Part shown: positions 17,474-26,992 of the stretch, one piece after another
How the letters are laid out: every line of letters starts with the position of its first letter
How positions within the stretch are numbered: position 1 is the first letter of the stretch
From: Anaerococcus ihuae
GTDB taxonomy: Bacteria; Bacillota; Clostridia; Tissierellales; Peptoniphilaceae
Assembly: GCF_928368155.1 (NCBI RefSeq)
Contig: NZ_CAKMRU010000002.1
Location: 248,001 to 312,000, forward strand
Length of the DNA stretch: 64,000 bases
Reading direction: 5' to 3'
Position numbers and translations under genes: made by a program
Notes under the pieces: generated by a model
What the model saw: only the letters and a program-made list of their open reading frames with translations
Databases searched by the model: none
What the model was told of the DNA's origin: nothing

Positions 17474-19435
17474 ATGGAAACTAAAAAAATATTAAACAAA
17501 AAAACATATATACTTTTAGTTTTTGATATTATAATCATAAACTTGGCATATTTTTTAGCCTTGTATTTGAGATTTGATGGAAGTTTTATCCAAATACCAA
17601 AAATATATCTACAAGCATTTAAAAATTATGCCCTAATAAATACGATAATTACTTTGGCAATATATTCAGCATTTAAGCTTTACAGGATAATATTAGAATA
17701 TGCATCTTATAACGAATTAATAAAAATAACACAAGCAGTAGTTCTCTCCTTATTAATTCATATATTTGGCATATCAGTATTATTTCAAAGGATGCCAATA
17801 TCATATTTTGTCTATGGATTTTTGATTCAATATACCCTTACAGTGGGATTAAGATTTGCTAACAAAATGATTCTACAAAGTAAATACAACATAATAGATA
17901 GAAATCCAGAATTTAAAAAGGCAATAATAATTGGAGCAGGATCAGCTGGACAAACAATAAAAGAAGATATAAACAAATCAAATAGAAAAGAGAATATAGG
18001 GATAAAAGTAGTAGCCTTTATAGACGATAATCCAGAAAAAAAAGGTCAATATATAGATGGTACAAAAATATATGGTGACAGAAATTTAATAAAAGAACTT
18101 GTAAAAAAAGAAGATATAGACCTAATCTTGGTAGCCCTACCATCAGCCCAAGAAAATCAAAAAAGAGAAATCCTACAAATATGCAATGAAACAAATTGTG
18201 AAGTAAAAGTCCTACCAGGAATTTACCAATTAGTATCAGGAAGCATATCAATGTCAGGGATGAAAGATGTCCAAATAGAAGATTTACTAGGACGAGATCC
18301 AGTAAAAATATTTTCAAACGAAACTTTTGATTACCTAAACGACAAGGTAGTTCTTGTAACAGGAGGAGGCGGATCAATAGGGTCAGAACTATGTAGGCAA
18401 ATTGCCCAATACGGACCAAAACTTTTGATAATATTTGATATATACGAAAATAATGCCTATGAAATAGAACAAGAGCTAAAAAGAAATAATAAAGATTTAA
18501 AATTTATCACCTTGATTGGTTCAGTAAGAGACTATGCAAGAGTAAAAAAAGTATTCGAAACCTACAAACCAGAAATAATATTTCACGCAGCAGCCCACAA
18601 ACACGTACCATTAATGGAGGTAAGTCCAGTAGAAGCAATAAAAAATAACGTAAGAGGGACCTACATAGTAGCCCTACTTTCATTAATATATGATGCAAAA
18701 AGATTTGTTTTAATCTCAACCGATAAAGCAGTAAACCCAACATCAGTAATGGGAGCAACAAAAAGAGTTTGCGAGAAAATAATCCAAGGAATAAACGATA
18801 TAAGACAAAACAAAGAATACGAAAAACTAGCAAAAGTAACAATCAACGATGGTGACAGAATAATCACCATAAATCCAAAAGATTATTTACAAGGAAAAAC
18901 ACCACAAACAGAATTTGTTGCAGTAAGATTTGGAAACGTCCTAGGTTCAAACGGATCAGTAATACCACTATTCAAAGAACAAATAGCATCGGGTGGGCCA
19001 GTAACAGTAACCCACCCAGAAATAATCCGCTACTTTATGACCATAAAAGAAGCAGTAAAATTAGTATTACAAGCAGGCTCAATGGCAAAAGGCGGAGAAA
19101 TCTTTGTACTAGATATGGGAGAGCCAGTAAAAATAGACTATTTGGCAAGACAATTAATAAAACTATCAGGCTATAAACCAGATATAGATATGCCAATAAT
19201 ATACACAGGCCTAAGACCAGGAGAAAAACTATACGAAGAAAGACTAATGGACGAAGAACTTTTATCAGATACAAAAGTAGAAGGAATATCCGTAGGAAGA
19301 CCATTAGAATTTTCAAGAGAAGAATTTTTCCAAAAATTAGATAAAGTAATAAACCAAGAAAATATAGACGAATTAGATATAGTTGTTACGATAAATACTT
19401 TGATAAGTACATTTATAGGAAAGGGTAATAAATAA
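17474..19435 (+). CDS. PglF/CapD-type membrane UDP-sugar 4,6-dehydratase
   Basis: A 653-residue membrane dehydratase. Four hydrophobic helices (about 12-32, 50-68, 82-104, 108-128) precede a first Rossmann fold (IIIGAGSAGQT, 151-161) and the linker SMSGMKDVQIEDLLGRDPV. The catalytic short-chain dehydrogenase domain has VLVTGGGGSIGSEL (293-306), HAAAHKHVPLME, and STDKAVNPTSVMGATK (415-430), the Met-Gly-Ala-Thr-Lys variant of the SDR catalytic site known from this family. It converts a UDP-N-acetylhexosamine, most likely UDP-GlcNAc, to its 4-keto-6-deoxy form. Its stop overlaps the ATG of the aminotransferase, the next pathway step. It heads a run of 12 co-directional genes. Confidence 0.93.
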   Translation: METKKILNKKTYILLVFDIIIINLAYFLALYLRFDGSFIQIPKIYLQAFKNYALINTIITLAIYSAFKLYRIILEYASYNELIKITQAVVLSLLIHIFGISVLFQRMPISYFVYGFLIQYTLTVGLRFANKMILQSKYNIIDRNPEFKKAIIIGAGSAGQTIKEDINKSNRKENIGIKVVAFIDDNPEKKGQYIDGTKIYGDRNLIKELVKKEDIDLILVALPSAQENQKREILQICNETNCEVKVLPGIYQLVSGSISMSGMKDVQIEDLLGRDPVKIFSNETFDYLNDKVVLVTGGGGSIGSELCRQIAQYGPKLLIIFDIYENNAYEIEQELKRNNKDLKFITLIGSVRDYARVKKVFETYKPEIIFHAAAHKHVPLMEVSPVEAIKNNVRGTYIVALLSLIYDAKRFVLISTDKAVNPTSVMGATKRVCEKIIQGINDIRQNKEYEKLAKVTINDGDRIITINPKDYLQGKTPQTEFVAVRFGNVLGSNGSVIPLFKEQIASGGPVTVTHPEIIRYFMTIKEAVKLVLQAGSMAKGGEIFVLDMGEPVKIDYLARQLIKLSGYKPDIDMPIIYTGLRPGEKLYEERLMDEELLSDTKVEGISVGRPLEFSREEFFQKLDKVINQENIDELDIVVTINTLISTFIGKGNK

Positions 19436-20649
19436 TGACAAAAAAAATGAATATACCATTCTCACCACCAGATATAAGCGAAGAAGAAATAAATGAAGTA
19501 ATAGATGCTTTAAAATCAGGTTGGATAACAACAGGACCAAAAACAAAAAAATTAGAAAAAGAATTATTAAAATTTACAGGAACTAATATAGGAGTCTGCC
19601 TAAATTCTCAAACAGCGGCAGCGGAATTGACCCTTAGAGCTTTAGGAGTTGGAGAAGGTGATGAAGTTATCACAAGTGCCTACACCTATACAGCAACAGC
19701 TTCAGTAGTAGATCACGTTGGAGCAAAATTAGTTTTAGTAGATACCCAAGAAGAAAACTTGGAAATGGACTATGAAAAATTAAAAGATGCCATAAACGAA
19801 AAAACCAAGGTAATAATACCAGTAGATTTGGGCGGAGTGCCTTGCGATTACGATAAAATATTTGAAATTGTAGAAGATAAGAAAAATTTATTCAAAGCAG
19901 ATAACGATATTCAAAAAGCTTACAATAGAGTAATAGTAATGGCAGATACAGCTCACGCTTTAGGAGCAGAATACAAAGGGGAAAAAGTAGGTTCAATAGC
20001 AGATTTTTCAAACTTCTCCTTCCATGCAGTAAAAAATTTCACAACAGCAGAAGGTGGATATGCAACATGGAAAGACAAAGAAGGAATAGACAACGAGAAA
20101 CTCTACAAAAAATATCAATTATTATCCCTTCATGGTCAATCAAAAGATGCCCTAAACAAAACAAAACTAGGATCATGGGAATATGATGTAGTAGGACCTT
20201 GGTACAAATGCAATATGACAGATGTATTAGCAGGAATAGGACTTGCCCAAATAAAAAGATATCCAAGACTTTTAAAAAGAAGAAAAGAAATAATAGAAAA
20301 ATACGACAAAGCCTTTAGACCATTAGGAATAAAAAGCCTAAACCACTTTGACCAAAACCACAAATCATCAGGACATCTTTATATAACACAAGTTCCAGGA
20401 ATAGATACAGAACAAAGAAATAAAATAATAGAAGAAATGGCAGAAAAAGGAATAGCATGTAACGTCCATTATAAACCACTTCCATTATTAACAGCCTACA
20501 AAAATCTAGGATTTGATATAAAAGATTATCCAAACGCCTATAACCACTACAAAAACGAAATAACCTTACCTCTTCATACAAAATTAACAGATGAAGAAGT
20601 TGATTATATAATTGAAAGTTTTTGTGAGATTGTGAAAAAGTATAAATAA
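19435..20649 (+). CDS. DegT/DnrJ/EryC1-type sugar aminotransferase (PglE-like)
   Basis: A 404-residue PLP enzyme that aminates a 4-keto nucleotide sugar. The N-terminal IPFSPPDISEEEINEVIDAL, GWITTGPKTKKLE, the cofactor-binding ADTAHALGAEYKG and Lys200 in FSFHAVKNFTTAEGG (PLP lysine) are intact, and the C-terminal HYKPLPLL completes the family pattern. It overlaps the dehydratase by one base, so the pair should make UDP-4-amino-4,6-dideoxy-GlcNAc. Normally the next gene in a bacillosamine pathway is an N-acetyltransferase; here it is an ATP-grasp ligase. Confidence 0.93.
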   Translation: MTKKMNIPFSPPDISEEEINEVIDALKSGWITTGPKTKKLEKELLKFTGTNIGVCLNSQTAAAELTLRALGVGEGDEVITSAYTYTATASVVDHVGAKLVLVDTQEENLEMDYEKLKDAINEKTKVIIPVDLGGVPCDYDKIFEIVEDKKNLFKADNDIQKAYNRVIVMADTAHALGAEYKGEKVGSIADFSNFSFHAVKNFTTAEGGYATWKDKEGIDNEKLYKKYQLLSLHGQSKDALNKTKLGSWEYDVVGPWYKCNMTDVLAGIGLAQIKRYPRLLKRRKEIIEKYDKAFRPLGIKSLNHFDQNHKSSGHLYITQVPGIDTEQRNKIIEEMAEKGIACNVHYKPLPLLTAYKNLGFDIKDYPNAYNHYKNEITLPLHTKLTDEEVDYIIESFCEIVKKYK

Positions 20650-20664
20650 AGTAAAGAAGGTTTT

Positions 20665-21864
20665 ATGAAAAAATTAATGATTTTAGGAGCGAGTGTCCTA
20701 CAAATACCTGCTATTGTTGAAGCTAAAAAGATGGGAATATATGTTATAGCAGTTGACATGAATCCTAATGCAGAAGGTTTTTCATATGCAGATAAAAAAA
20801 TAGTAGTAAGTACGACAGATACAAAAAAAGTCTTAGAAGCTGCAAAAGAAAATAAGATTGATGGGATAATAACCATAGCAAGTGATAGGCCAATGATAAC
20901 TGTAGCAAAAGTTGCAGAAGAATTAAATTTAATAGCAATTGATGAAAAAACTGCAATGAATGCTACAAATAAATCAAAAATGAGAGATGCACTGAAAAAA
21001 TCATCTGTACCAATACCAATGTATTTTTCAGTTGATGATTATGACCAATATAGAAAAGCTATAGAAAAAATTAAAAATAAAAACTACAAAGCTATAGTAA
21101 AACCTGCAGATAATTCGGGAAGCAGGGGAATAAGGCTTATAGAAAATTATGATGAAAAAGAATTAGAAAAGATATATAAGTATTGCAAAGAAAATTCGAA
21201 TTCAGGTCTTCTAGTCGTAGAAGAATTTATGCAAGGTCCGGAAGTTAGTGTAGAGACAATTTCATACAAAGGAATTTGTCATGTAATACAAGTTACCGAT
21301 AAAATCACTACTGGCCCACCATATTTTGTAGAAATGGGTCACAATCAACCATCATCATTAGACGAAGAGACAATAGAGAAAATAAAAAAAGTGGCAATAG
21401 ATGCAAACAAAGCTATAGGAATTAAAAATGGTCCATCTCATACAGAAATAAAAGTAACTATTGATGGGCCAAAAGTTGTTGAATTAGGAGCAAGACTAGG
21501 AGGAGATAATATAACAACTCACCTAGTACCATATTCAACAGGAGTAAATATGGTAGAAGCCTGTATAAATATTGCGCTTGGACAAGAAATAGACGTTAGA
21601 AAAAAATTTGAAAAAGCATCAGCAACAAGATATAAAAAATGTGATATAGGTAAAATAATAAAAATAACTGGTGTTGACCAAGCAAAAAAAATCCAAGGAG
21701 TAAAAGATGTAAAAGTAGTCCATGGAGTTGGAGAAGAGTCAAGACAAATAAAAAGCTCAAACGATAGAGTTGCCTATGTTATATCACAAGCAGAGAATAC
21801 TTCAAAAGCTACACTATCTAGTGAAAAAGCTTTGGAAAAAATAAAAATAGAAGTAGAAAAGTAA
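20665..21864 (+). CDS. ATP-grasp ligase 1 (amino-acid/carboxylate-amine ligase-like)
   Basis: A 399-residue ATP-grasp enzyme of the type that joins a carboxylate to an amine through an acyl-phosphate. A Rossmann-like N-terminal domain starts MILGASVLQIPAIVEAKK; the ATP-grasp core has AIVKPADNSGSRGIRLIE, LVVEEFMQGPEVSVE and the metal-binding HTEIKVTIDGPKVVELGARLGGDNI. This C-terminal pattern resembles carnosine-synthase and L-amino-acid-ligase relatives. It lies between the aminotransferase and the sugar-phosphate transferase, so an attractive role is acylating the 4-amino sugar with an amino or other carboxylic acid. That substrate assignment is inference. Confidence 0.85.
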   Translation: MKKLMILGASVLQIPAIVEAKKMGIYVIAVDMNPNAEGFSYADKKIVVSTTDTKKVLEAAKENKIDGIITIASDRPMITVAKVAEELNLIAIDEKTAMNATNKSKMRDALKKSSVPIPMYFSVDDYDQYRKAIEKIKNKNYKAIVKPADNSGSRGIRLIENYDEKELEKIYKYCKENSNSGLLVVEEFMQGPEVSVETISYKGICHVIQVTDKITTGPPYFVEMGHNQPSSLDEETIEKIKKVAIDANKAIGIKNGPSHTEIKVTIDGPKVVELGARLGGDNITTHLVPYSTGVNMVEACINIALGQEIDVRKKFEKASATRYKKCDIGKIIKITGVDQAKKIQGVKDVKVVHGVGEESRQIKSSNDRVAYVISQAENTSKATLSSEKALEKIKIEVEK

Positions 21865-21872
21865 GGAAGATA

Positions 21873-22466
21873 ATGATATACAGAAAGATTATAAAAAGAA
21901 TACTAGACTTAATACTAGCAATAATTGCCTTGCCGTTTGTACTAATAATTTGTCTAATATTTGGAATTTTGATATACATCGAAGATAAAGGTGATATTTT
22001 TTATATAGCAAAAAGAAGGGGCTTAAACGGCTCCATTTTTGGAATGTATAAACTTCGTTCAATGAAAATGAATGCACCAGACATTAGAAACAAAGACAAT
22101 TCTACTTTTAATAGTGCAAATGATCCAAGAGTTACAAAAATCGGAAAAATTTTGAGAAAAACTTCAATAGATGAGTTGCCACAAGTATTTAATATTTTAA
22201 AAGGTGATATGAGCTGGATTGGGCCTAGGCCAAATAATCCTAGTAAAGTATATGAAGATATGTCAGCTAATGAAAAGAAGAGATTGAGCATAAGACCGGG
22301 AGTAACAGGATATAGTCAAGCCTATTATAGAAATTCTATAAGTCAGTCTGAAAAACTAGAAAAAGACGTTTATTATGCTGAAAATTTAAATTTCATTTTT
22401 GATTTCAAAATAGTAATACAAACTGTTAAGTCTGTTTTACTTCAAAAAAATATAAATACTAATTAA
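21873..22466 (+). CDS. PglC-type initiating phosphoglycosyl transferase
   Basis: A 197-residue monotopic phosphoglycosyl transferase that moves a sugar phosphate from UDP-sugar to undecaprenyl phosphate, starting the repeat unit. It has the single N-terminal hydrophobic re-entrant helix (about 12-35), RRGLNGSIFGMYKLRSM, DPRVTKIGKILRKTSIDELPQVFNILKGDMSWIGPRPNNP with the catalytic Asp-Glu pair, and RPGVTGYSQ. It is the short PglC form without the extra four helices of WbaP/WcaJ. Following PglF- and PglE-like genes, a diamino-dideoxy sugar is the expected first sugar. Confidence 0.93.
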   Translation: MIYRKIIKRILDLILAIIALPFVLIICLIFGILIYIEDKGDIFYIAKRRGLNGSIFGMYKLRSMKMNAPDIRNKDNSTFNSANDPRVTKIGKILRKTSIDELPQVFNILKGDMSWIGPRPNNPSKVYEDMSANEKKRLSIRPGVTGYSQAYYRNSISQSEKLEKDVYYAENLNFIFDFKIVIQTVKSVLLQKNINTN

Positions 22467-22486
22467 ATTATAAGGAAGTAATACCA

Positions 22487-23761
22487 ATGAAAAATTTAGA
22501 TGGAAAAAAAATTCTATTTTTAGGAGCTTCAACTTATTTCTATGAAGCTGCAAAATATGCAAAAGATCAAGGGGCTTATATAATAGCTATAGATAGAAGG
22601 TCAAAAGAAGAGTGCATAGTAAAACAAATTGCAGATGAAGAATATCTAATGGATACTACCGATATAGAATCTATAAAAAATTTGATTATAAAAGAAAAAA
22701 TAGATGGTATTTATCCAGGAGCGAGTGAAGTTAATATTCCTATATCTATAGAATTAGCAGAAAATACAGGCATTCCAAAATACTGTGAGAAGAATCAATG
22801 GAAAATGGCAACTAACAAAGCTATTTTTAAAGATGTATGTAGGAAATATGATTTACCAGTTAGTCCTGTTTTTGATATTGCTGAACCAATAGATAAAAAT
22901 CAAATTTCAAAATTAACATTTCCTTTAGTAACAAAGCCAGTTGATAATAATGGTTCTACTGGAATTACAATTTGTGAAAAACCAGATGATTTTATAAATG
23001 CCTATAATAAAGCTAAGAGTGCTTCAAAAACAGGAAATGTTTTAGTTGAAAAGAAAATGAATTTTGAACATAGTTTGATAGCACATTACACAGCACAAGA
23101 TGGAGAAGTTATTTTTTGTGGATTAACAGATAAAGAATCTAAGAAAATAAATAAAGATAGTGCACCAGTGATGTCAATACAGTTTATGCCATCAAAATTA
23201 ACAGAAGACTTCAAAGCTAATATAAATGATAAGATAATAAATATGCTTGAGGGAATTGGTATTAAGTATGGTCCAATATGGATAGAAGTATTTTATGATG
23301 AAAATAATTTTTATTTAAATGAAATAGGATACAGATATGGCGGATCTTTAACATACTATCCAGTAGATTATTTATTTGGTATAAACCAAATGCACTTATT
23401 AATTAATTATTTGGCAACATCTAATCCTCTATATAAAAATTTTAAAGATATAAAAGAAATAAAAGAGAGAAAAAATCATAAATATTGTATTTTACCAATA
23501 CAACTAAAGCATGGAATTATTAAATCTATAGAAGGATTGGAAGAGTTAATAAATAAAGAATTTGTTTATGCATTTATCCAATCTCATATAGTAAATGATG
23601 TAATAGAGAAAACGGGTACAACGCATCAAGTTTTTGGTTATATTCACTTGGTTGCTGACAGTAAAGAACAAATGGAAGAATATATAAAATATGTAAATGA
23701 TTCATTAAAAGTATTAGATGAGAATGGCGAAAATATGCTAGATATTTTATATTGTAGATAA
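22487..23761 (+). CDS. ATP-grasp ligase 2
   Basis: A 424-residue ATP-grasp protein with the same plan as the ligase at 20665 but diverged in sequence. The N-terminal domain begins KKILFLGASTYFYEAAKYAKDQG; the core has LVTKPVDNNGSTGITI, VLVEKKMNFEHS, and the metal-binding segment GPIWIEVFYDENNFYLNEIGYRYGG. A C-terminal extension of about 100 residues follows. It should activate a carboxylic acid with ATP and couple it to an amine or alcohol. It sits between the initiating transferase and an amino-acid-metabolising enzyme, consistent with amino-acid incorporation into the polymer. The actual substrate is unknown. Confidence 0.82.
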   Translation: MKNLDGKKILFLGASTYFYEAAKYAKDQGAYIIAIDRRSKEECIVKQIADEEYLMDTTDIESIKNLIIKEKIDGIYPGASEVNIPISIELAENTGIPKYCEKNQWKMATNKAIFKDVCRKYDLPVSPVFDIAEPIDKNQISKLTFPLVTKPVDNNGSTGITICEKPDDFINAYNKAKSASKTGNVLVEKKMNFEHSLIAHYTAQDGEVIFCGLTDKESKKINKDSAPVMSIQFMPSKLTEDFKANINDKIINMLEGIGIKYGPIWIEVFYDENNFYLNEIGYRYGGSLTYYPVDYLFGINQMHLLINYLATSNPLYKNFKDIKEIKERKNHKYCILPIQLKHGIIKSIEGLEELINKEFVYAFIQSHIVNDVIEKTGTTHQVFGYIHLVADSKEQMEEYIKYVNDSLKVLDENGENMLDILYCR

Positions 23762-23779
23762 TGAGCGTAGAGGTTTAAA

Positions 23780-24769
23780 GTGACAAAAGTTAAAGTTATT
23801 TCAGAAAAACAAGTTATAAAAATAATGCAAAATCACTGGACAGATGGAATTAATCAGATAAAAAAATCCTTTATACATAGAGGAAAAAATAGAGTGATTT
23901 TGCCTGAAAAATCTTCTCAGATATTTGATTCTATATCACAAAATAGGATTAATTGTATGCCTTCTACTCTATTAGATGAAAATGTATGTGGTATCAAATG
24001 GGTTTCTGTATTTCCGACAAATGCTAGTAAAAACATTGAAAACGTGAATGGTATTACACTTTTATCTGAAATAGAGACAGGACAACCAATTGCTATAGTT
24101 AATAGTACTTGGCTTACCAAATTCAGAACGGCAGGAGTAGCAGCTTTGGCATCAGAATATTTGGCAAAAAAAGATAGTAAGACTATTGGTTTTATAGGTG
24201 CTGGAGAAGAAGCAAAAATGCATTTAGAAGTATTTAAACATATGCATCCAAGTATAAAAGAATGTAGAGTTTCATCAAGGACTCATAAATCATGCGTGAA
24301 ATTTGTAGAAGCTCTTTCAAAAAAATATGAAGATATAAATTTTACTATATGTGATAATAACTTTGAAAAAGCTATTAGAGGATCAGATATTGTTGTAACT
24401 GCAATATCAGGTCAAGAAGCTGTTTTAAAAGCAGACTGGCTAGATAACGCTAATTTTTATGTTCATGTAGGTGGATTTGAAGATGAGTATGATGTTGCAT
24501 TAAAGTCAGATAAAATAGTTTGTGATGAGTGGAATGCAGTTAAACACAGAGGAAGTCAAACTATAAGTAAAATGTATAAAGACGGCTTGCTTAAAGATGA
24601 AAATATATACGCTGAATTATCTGAAATTATTTTAGGTAAAAAAGAAGGAAGAAATAATAAAGATGGTCTAGTATATTTTAATTCTGTAGGTATGGCTTAC
24701 GAAGATGTAATGCTAGCTAAATTTGTTTATGACAAATCAGAAAGTTTAGGAGAAATTTTAGAAGTCTAA
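23780..24769 (+). CDS. Ornithine cyclodeaminase/SbnB-like NAD-dependent enzyme
   Basis: A 329-residue member of the ornithine cyclodeaminase/mu-crystallin family. It has NSTWLTKFRTAGVAALASEYL and the NAD-binding GFIGAGEEAKMHLE, then DIVVTAISGQEAVLKADWL. Family members include ornithine cyclodeaminase, alanine dehydrogenase and SbnB, which releases 2,3-diaminopropionate from an amino-acid conjugate. The residues do not allow me to choose among these. The start is GTG at 23780, six bases after AGAGG; no usable ATG is nearby. Its position among ATP-grasp ligases suggests it supplies an unusual amino acid for the surface polymer. Confidence 0.78.
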   Translation: MTKVKVISEKQVIKIMQNHWTDGINQIKKSFIHRGKNRVILPEKSSQIFDSISQNRINCMPSTLLDENVCGIKWVSVFPTNASKNIENVNGITLLSEIETGQPIAIVNSTWLTKFRTAGVAALASEYLAKKDSKTIGFIGAGEEAKMHLEVFKHMHPSIKECRVSSRTHKSCVKFVEALSKKYEDINFTICDNNFEKAIRGSDIVVTAISGQEAVLKADWLDNANFYVHVGGFEDEYDVALKSDKIVCDEWNAVKHRGSQTISKMYKDGLLKDENIYAELSEIILGKKEGRNNKDGLVYFNSVGMAYEDVMLAKFVYDKSESLGEILEV

Positions 24770-24783
24770 ATTGGAGATATATT

Positions 24784-25815
24784 TTGGATAATAATGAAAA
24801 AATAAGACTAACAGGTTACAATAACGAAAAAGGTATAAAAGCCTATATTAAAAATCATATAAGCAAATATTCTTTATTAAAAGATATGTTTATTGGAGAA
24901 ACAACTAAACTAGAAAGTGTAAAAATATTTTTGGATTTTTGTATAACAGTAATAGTGTTAGGCGCAGGAATTAATGATTATTTTCAATATAATTTTTATA
25001 AAAAAGATTATTCAGAAAGAGAAAAATTTATAGTTGGTAGAAAATGGAAAAAAATATTAAATAAATGTAATGGTTCTACAAAAATTGATTTATTTGATGA
25101 CAAATTAAAATTTAATAATAAATTCAATGATTTTCTAAAAAGAGATTGGCTTGATATTGATAATAGTAAGTACGAAGATTTTGTTGATTTTATTTCAAAC
25201 CATGAAATTTTCTTCCTAAAACAAAATGTTGGAAGTGGCGGTAATGGAATTAGTAAACATAAATCTAAAGAAATTAAGAATCTAGAAGAATTTTATAAAA
25301 AAATAAAAGGAAAATCTTTTATGTTAGAAGAATCTATAGTTCAACATGAAAGTCTAGCAGAATTTAATCCATCATCAGTTAATACAATAAGAGTTGTAAC
25401 TATAAGAGATAAAGATAAAGTTCATGTTATGGATGCAATACTTAGAATGGGAAATGGTGAAAAATCTACGGATAATTTTCATCAACATGGATTAGCTATG
25501 AAAATGGATGTAAAAACAGGAGAAGTTATAAGCAAGGCTATTGATAAAAGTAATAATAAGTATGTTGAGCATCCTATAAGCCATAAAAAATTATTGGGAT
25601 ATAAAGTTCCATATTGGGACAAAGTACTTGATGCAGTAACAAGAGCTAGCAAAATTTCTAATAAGGTTAGATATGTAGGATGGGATATAGCAATTTTAGA
25701 AAGTGGAGAAGTTTCAATTATAGAAGGTAATTGTTCAGCTGACCCAGATATAACTCAAATGCCTAAGCAAATTGGAAGATGGGAAGATTATAAAAAAGTT
25801 ATTGATAATTTGTAG
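24784..25815 (+). CDS. ATP-grasp ligase 3, sugar-transfer-associated type
   Basis: A 343-residue protein resembling the ATP-grasp family associated with sugar transfer genes. Recognisable parts are FFLKQNVGSGGNGISK (ATP-binding lysine and glycine-rich turn), SVNTIRVVTIRDKDKVHVMDAILRMG, FHQHGLAMKMD and the C-terminal GWDIAILESGEVSIIEGNCSADPD carrying metal-binding acidic residues. The start is TTG at 24784, seven bases after GGAG (24773-24776); the nearest ATG is out of frame. Such proteins occur in capsule loci with unknown substrates. Its coding DNA, like its neighbours to 30857, looks poorer in G and C than the flanking genes. Confidence 0.8.
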   Translation: MDNNEKIRLTGYNNEKGIKAYIKNHISKYSLLKDMFIGETTKLESVKIFLDFCITVIVLGAGINDYFQYNFYKKDYSEREKFIVGRKWKKILNKCNGSTKIDLFDDKLKFNNKFNDFLKRDWLDIDNSKYEDFVDFISNHEIFFLKQNVGSGGNGISKHKSKEIKNLEEFYKKIKGKSFMLEESIVQHESLAEFNPSSVNTIRVVTIRDKDKVHVMDAILRMGNGEKSTDNFHQHGLAMKMDVKTGEVISKAIDKSNNKYVEHPISHKKLLGYKVPYWDKVLDAVTRASKISNKVRYVGWDIAILESGEVSIIEGNCSADPDITQMPKQIGRWEDYKKVIDNL

Positions 25816-25825
25816 GAGTCATTAA

Positions 25826-26992
25826 ATGAGAATAAGTTTTACTGGCGATATTATGTGTGAATTGCCAACTTTGAGAAAATCAAAAATAAAAAATCAATAT
25901 AATTTTGACGGGATTTTATCGAGATCTGATATTTTTGGAAAAACAGATTATTTAGTTGGAAATCTAGAAACAGTACTAGCTGGTAAAAATGCAAAATATT
26001 CTAAAGATATTTACTCTTATAATACACCAGATTCATTTGCGGATGAGCTTTCTAAAGCGGGATTTAATCTTGTTTCAACTGCTAATAATCATTGTTTAGA
26101 TAGAGGAAAATTGGGTCTTTTAAGGACAATGAAAGTACTTGATGAGAAAAATATTAATTATATAGGAACAAATATAGATAAAAATGATAAAAGGTATAGA
26201 ATTGTAGATTTAGAAAATATAAAAGTTGGTTTTTTAGCTTATACTTATGGTTCAAATTACAGTATTAATAAAAATAAATTAGATGAAAATGATAAGTATT
26301 TGGTAAACTTTTTTGAAAAACAGGAATGGATTGACAATAGTAGGAAAGATAACTATTCAAAGCTAAAAGAAAAAATTTTATCTGCAGAAAATAGAGTTAA
26401 GTTAATGAAAGTTTTTAAAAAAGAATACAACAGGCCTAGAATAGATAATAATAATATTGGAAATCTAGATAAAAACTTGATTGAAGATATTTCTTTTTTA
26501 AAAAGTAAGGTAGATTATATTATTTTATTAATGCACTCAGGAGGACAATTTAATATTAAACCAGGTATTTATACTCGTGAATTAGTAAAAAAATTAAAGG
26601 AACTTGGTGTTGATTTGGTTATTGGTCATCATCCTCATATTGTGCAAGAATGTAAAATATATAAGGATTTTTTTGTAGCCTATTCACTGGGAAACTTTTT
26701 TATGTCCCCGGATACTATATATTTAATAAATGAAAATTTGCCAATGTATTCAATAGTTTTACACTTAGATATTATAAGTAACATTGATTATCAATTATCT
26801 TTTTCTATTGCTAAAATTGTAAAAACTAATGGATATGAAAGAGTAGTTAATGTTTATGATTTATTAAAATATGAAAATACAAATAAAGACAAACTATTAA
26901 ATGATTGCGAAAAAATATACAAAATATTTACTGGTATAAAATCTGTAAACTTTGATATAAAAAAAGAATATAAATTAATGATGGAGAAATAA
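25826..26992 (+). CDS. CapA-like metallophosphoesterase (PGA_cap family)
   Basis: A 388-residue protein of the PgsA/CapA group, named for poly-gamma-glutamate capsule synthesis and built on a calcineurin-like phosphoesterase fold. The metal-binding motifs are FTGDIMCELP at the N-terminus, VGNLETVLAG, STANNHCLDRG, GHHPHIVQE and YSLGNFFMSP. No signal peptide or membrane helix is visible, unlike classical CapA, so this copy may act in the cytosol. The last base of its stop begins the next gene (TAATG). Its location in a locus full of carboxylate-amine ligases supports an amino-acid-containing polymer. Confidence 0.87.
   Translation: MRISFTGDIMCELPTLRKSKIKNQYNFDGILSRSDIFGKTDYLVGNLETVLAGKNAKYSKDIYSYNTPDSFADELSKAGFNLVSTANNHCLDRGKLGLLRTMKVLDEKNINYIGTNIDKNDKRYRIVDLENIKVGFLAYTYGSNYSINKNKLDENDKYLVNFFEKQEWIDNSRKDNYSKLKEKILSAENRVKLMKVFKKEYNRPRIDNNNIGNLDKNLIEDISFLKSKVDYIILLMHSGGQFNIKPGIYTRELVKKLKELGVDLVIGHHPHIVQECKIYKDFFVAYSLGNFFMSPDTIYLINENLPMYSIVLHLDIISNIDYQLSFSIAKIVKTNGYERVVNVYDLLKYENTNKDKLLNDCEKIYKIFTGIKSVNFDIKKEYKLMMEK

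Noticed and set aside
18507-18842. Long leucine-rich frames on the minus strand inside the PglF and DegT genes
   Set aside because: They are antisense by-products of A-ended codons in well-supported genes, with no ribosome binding sites.
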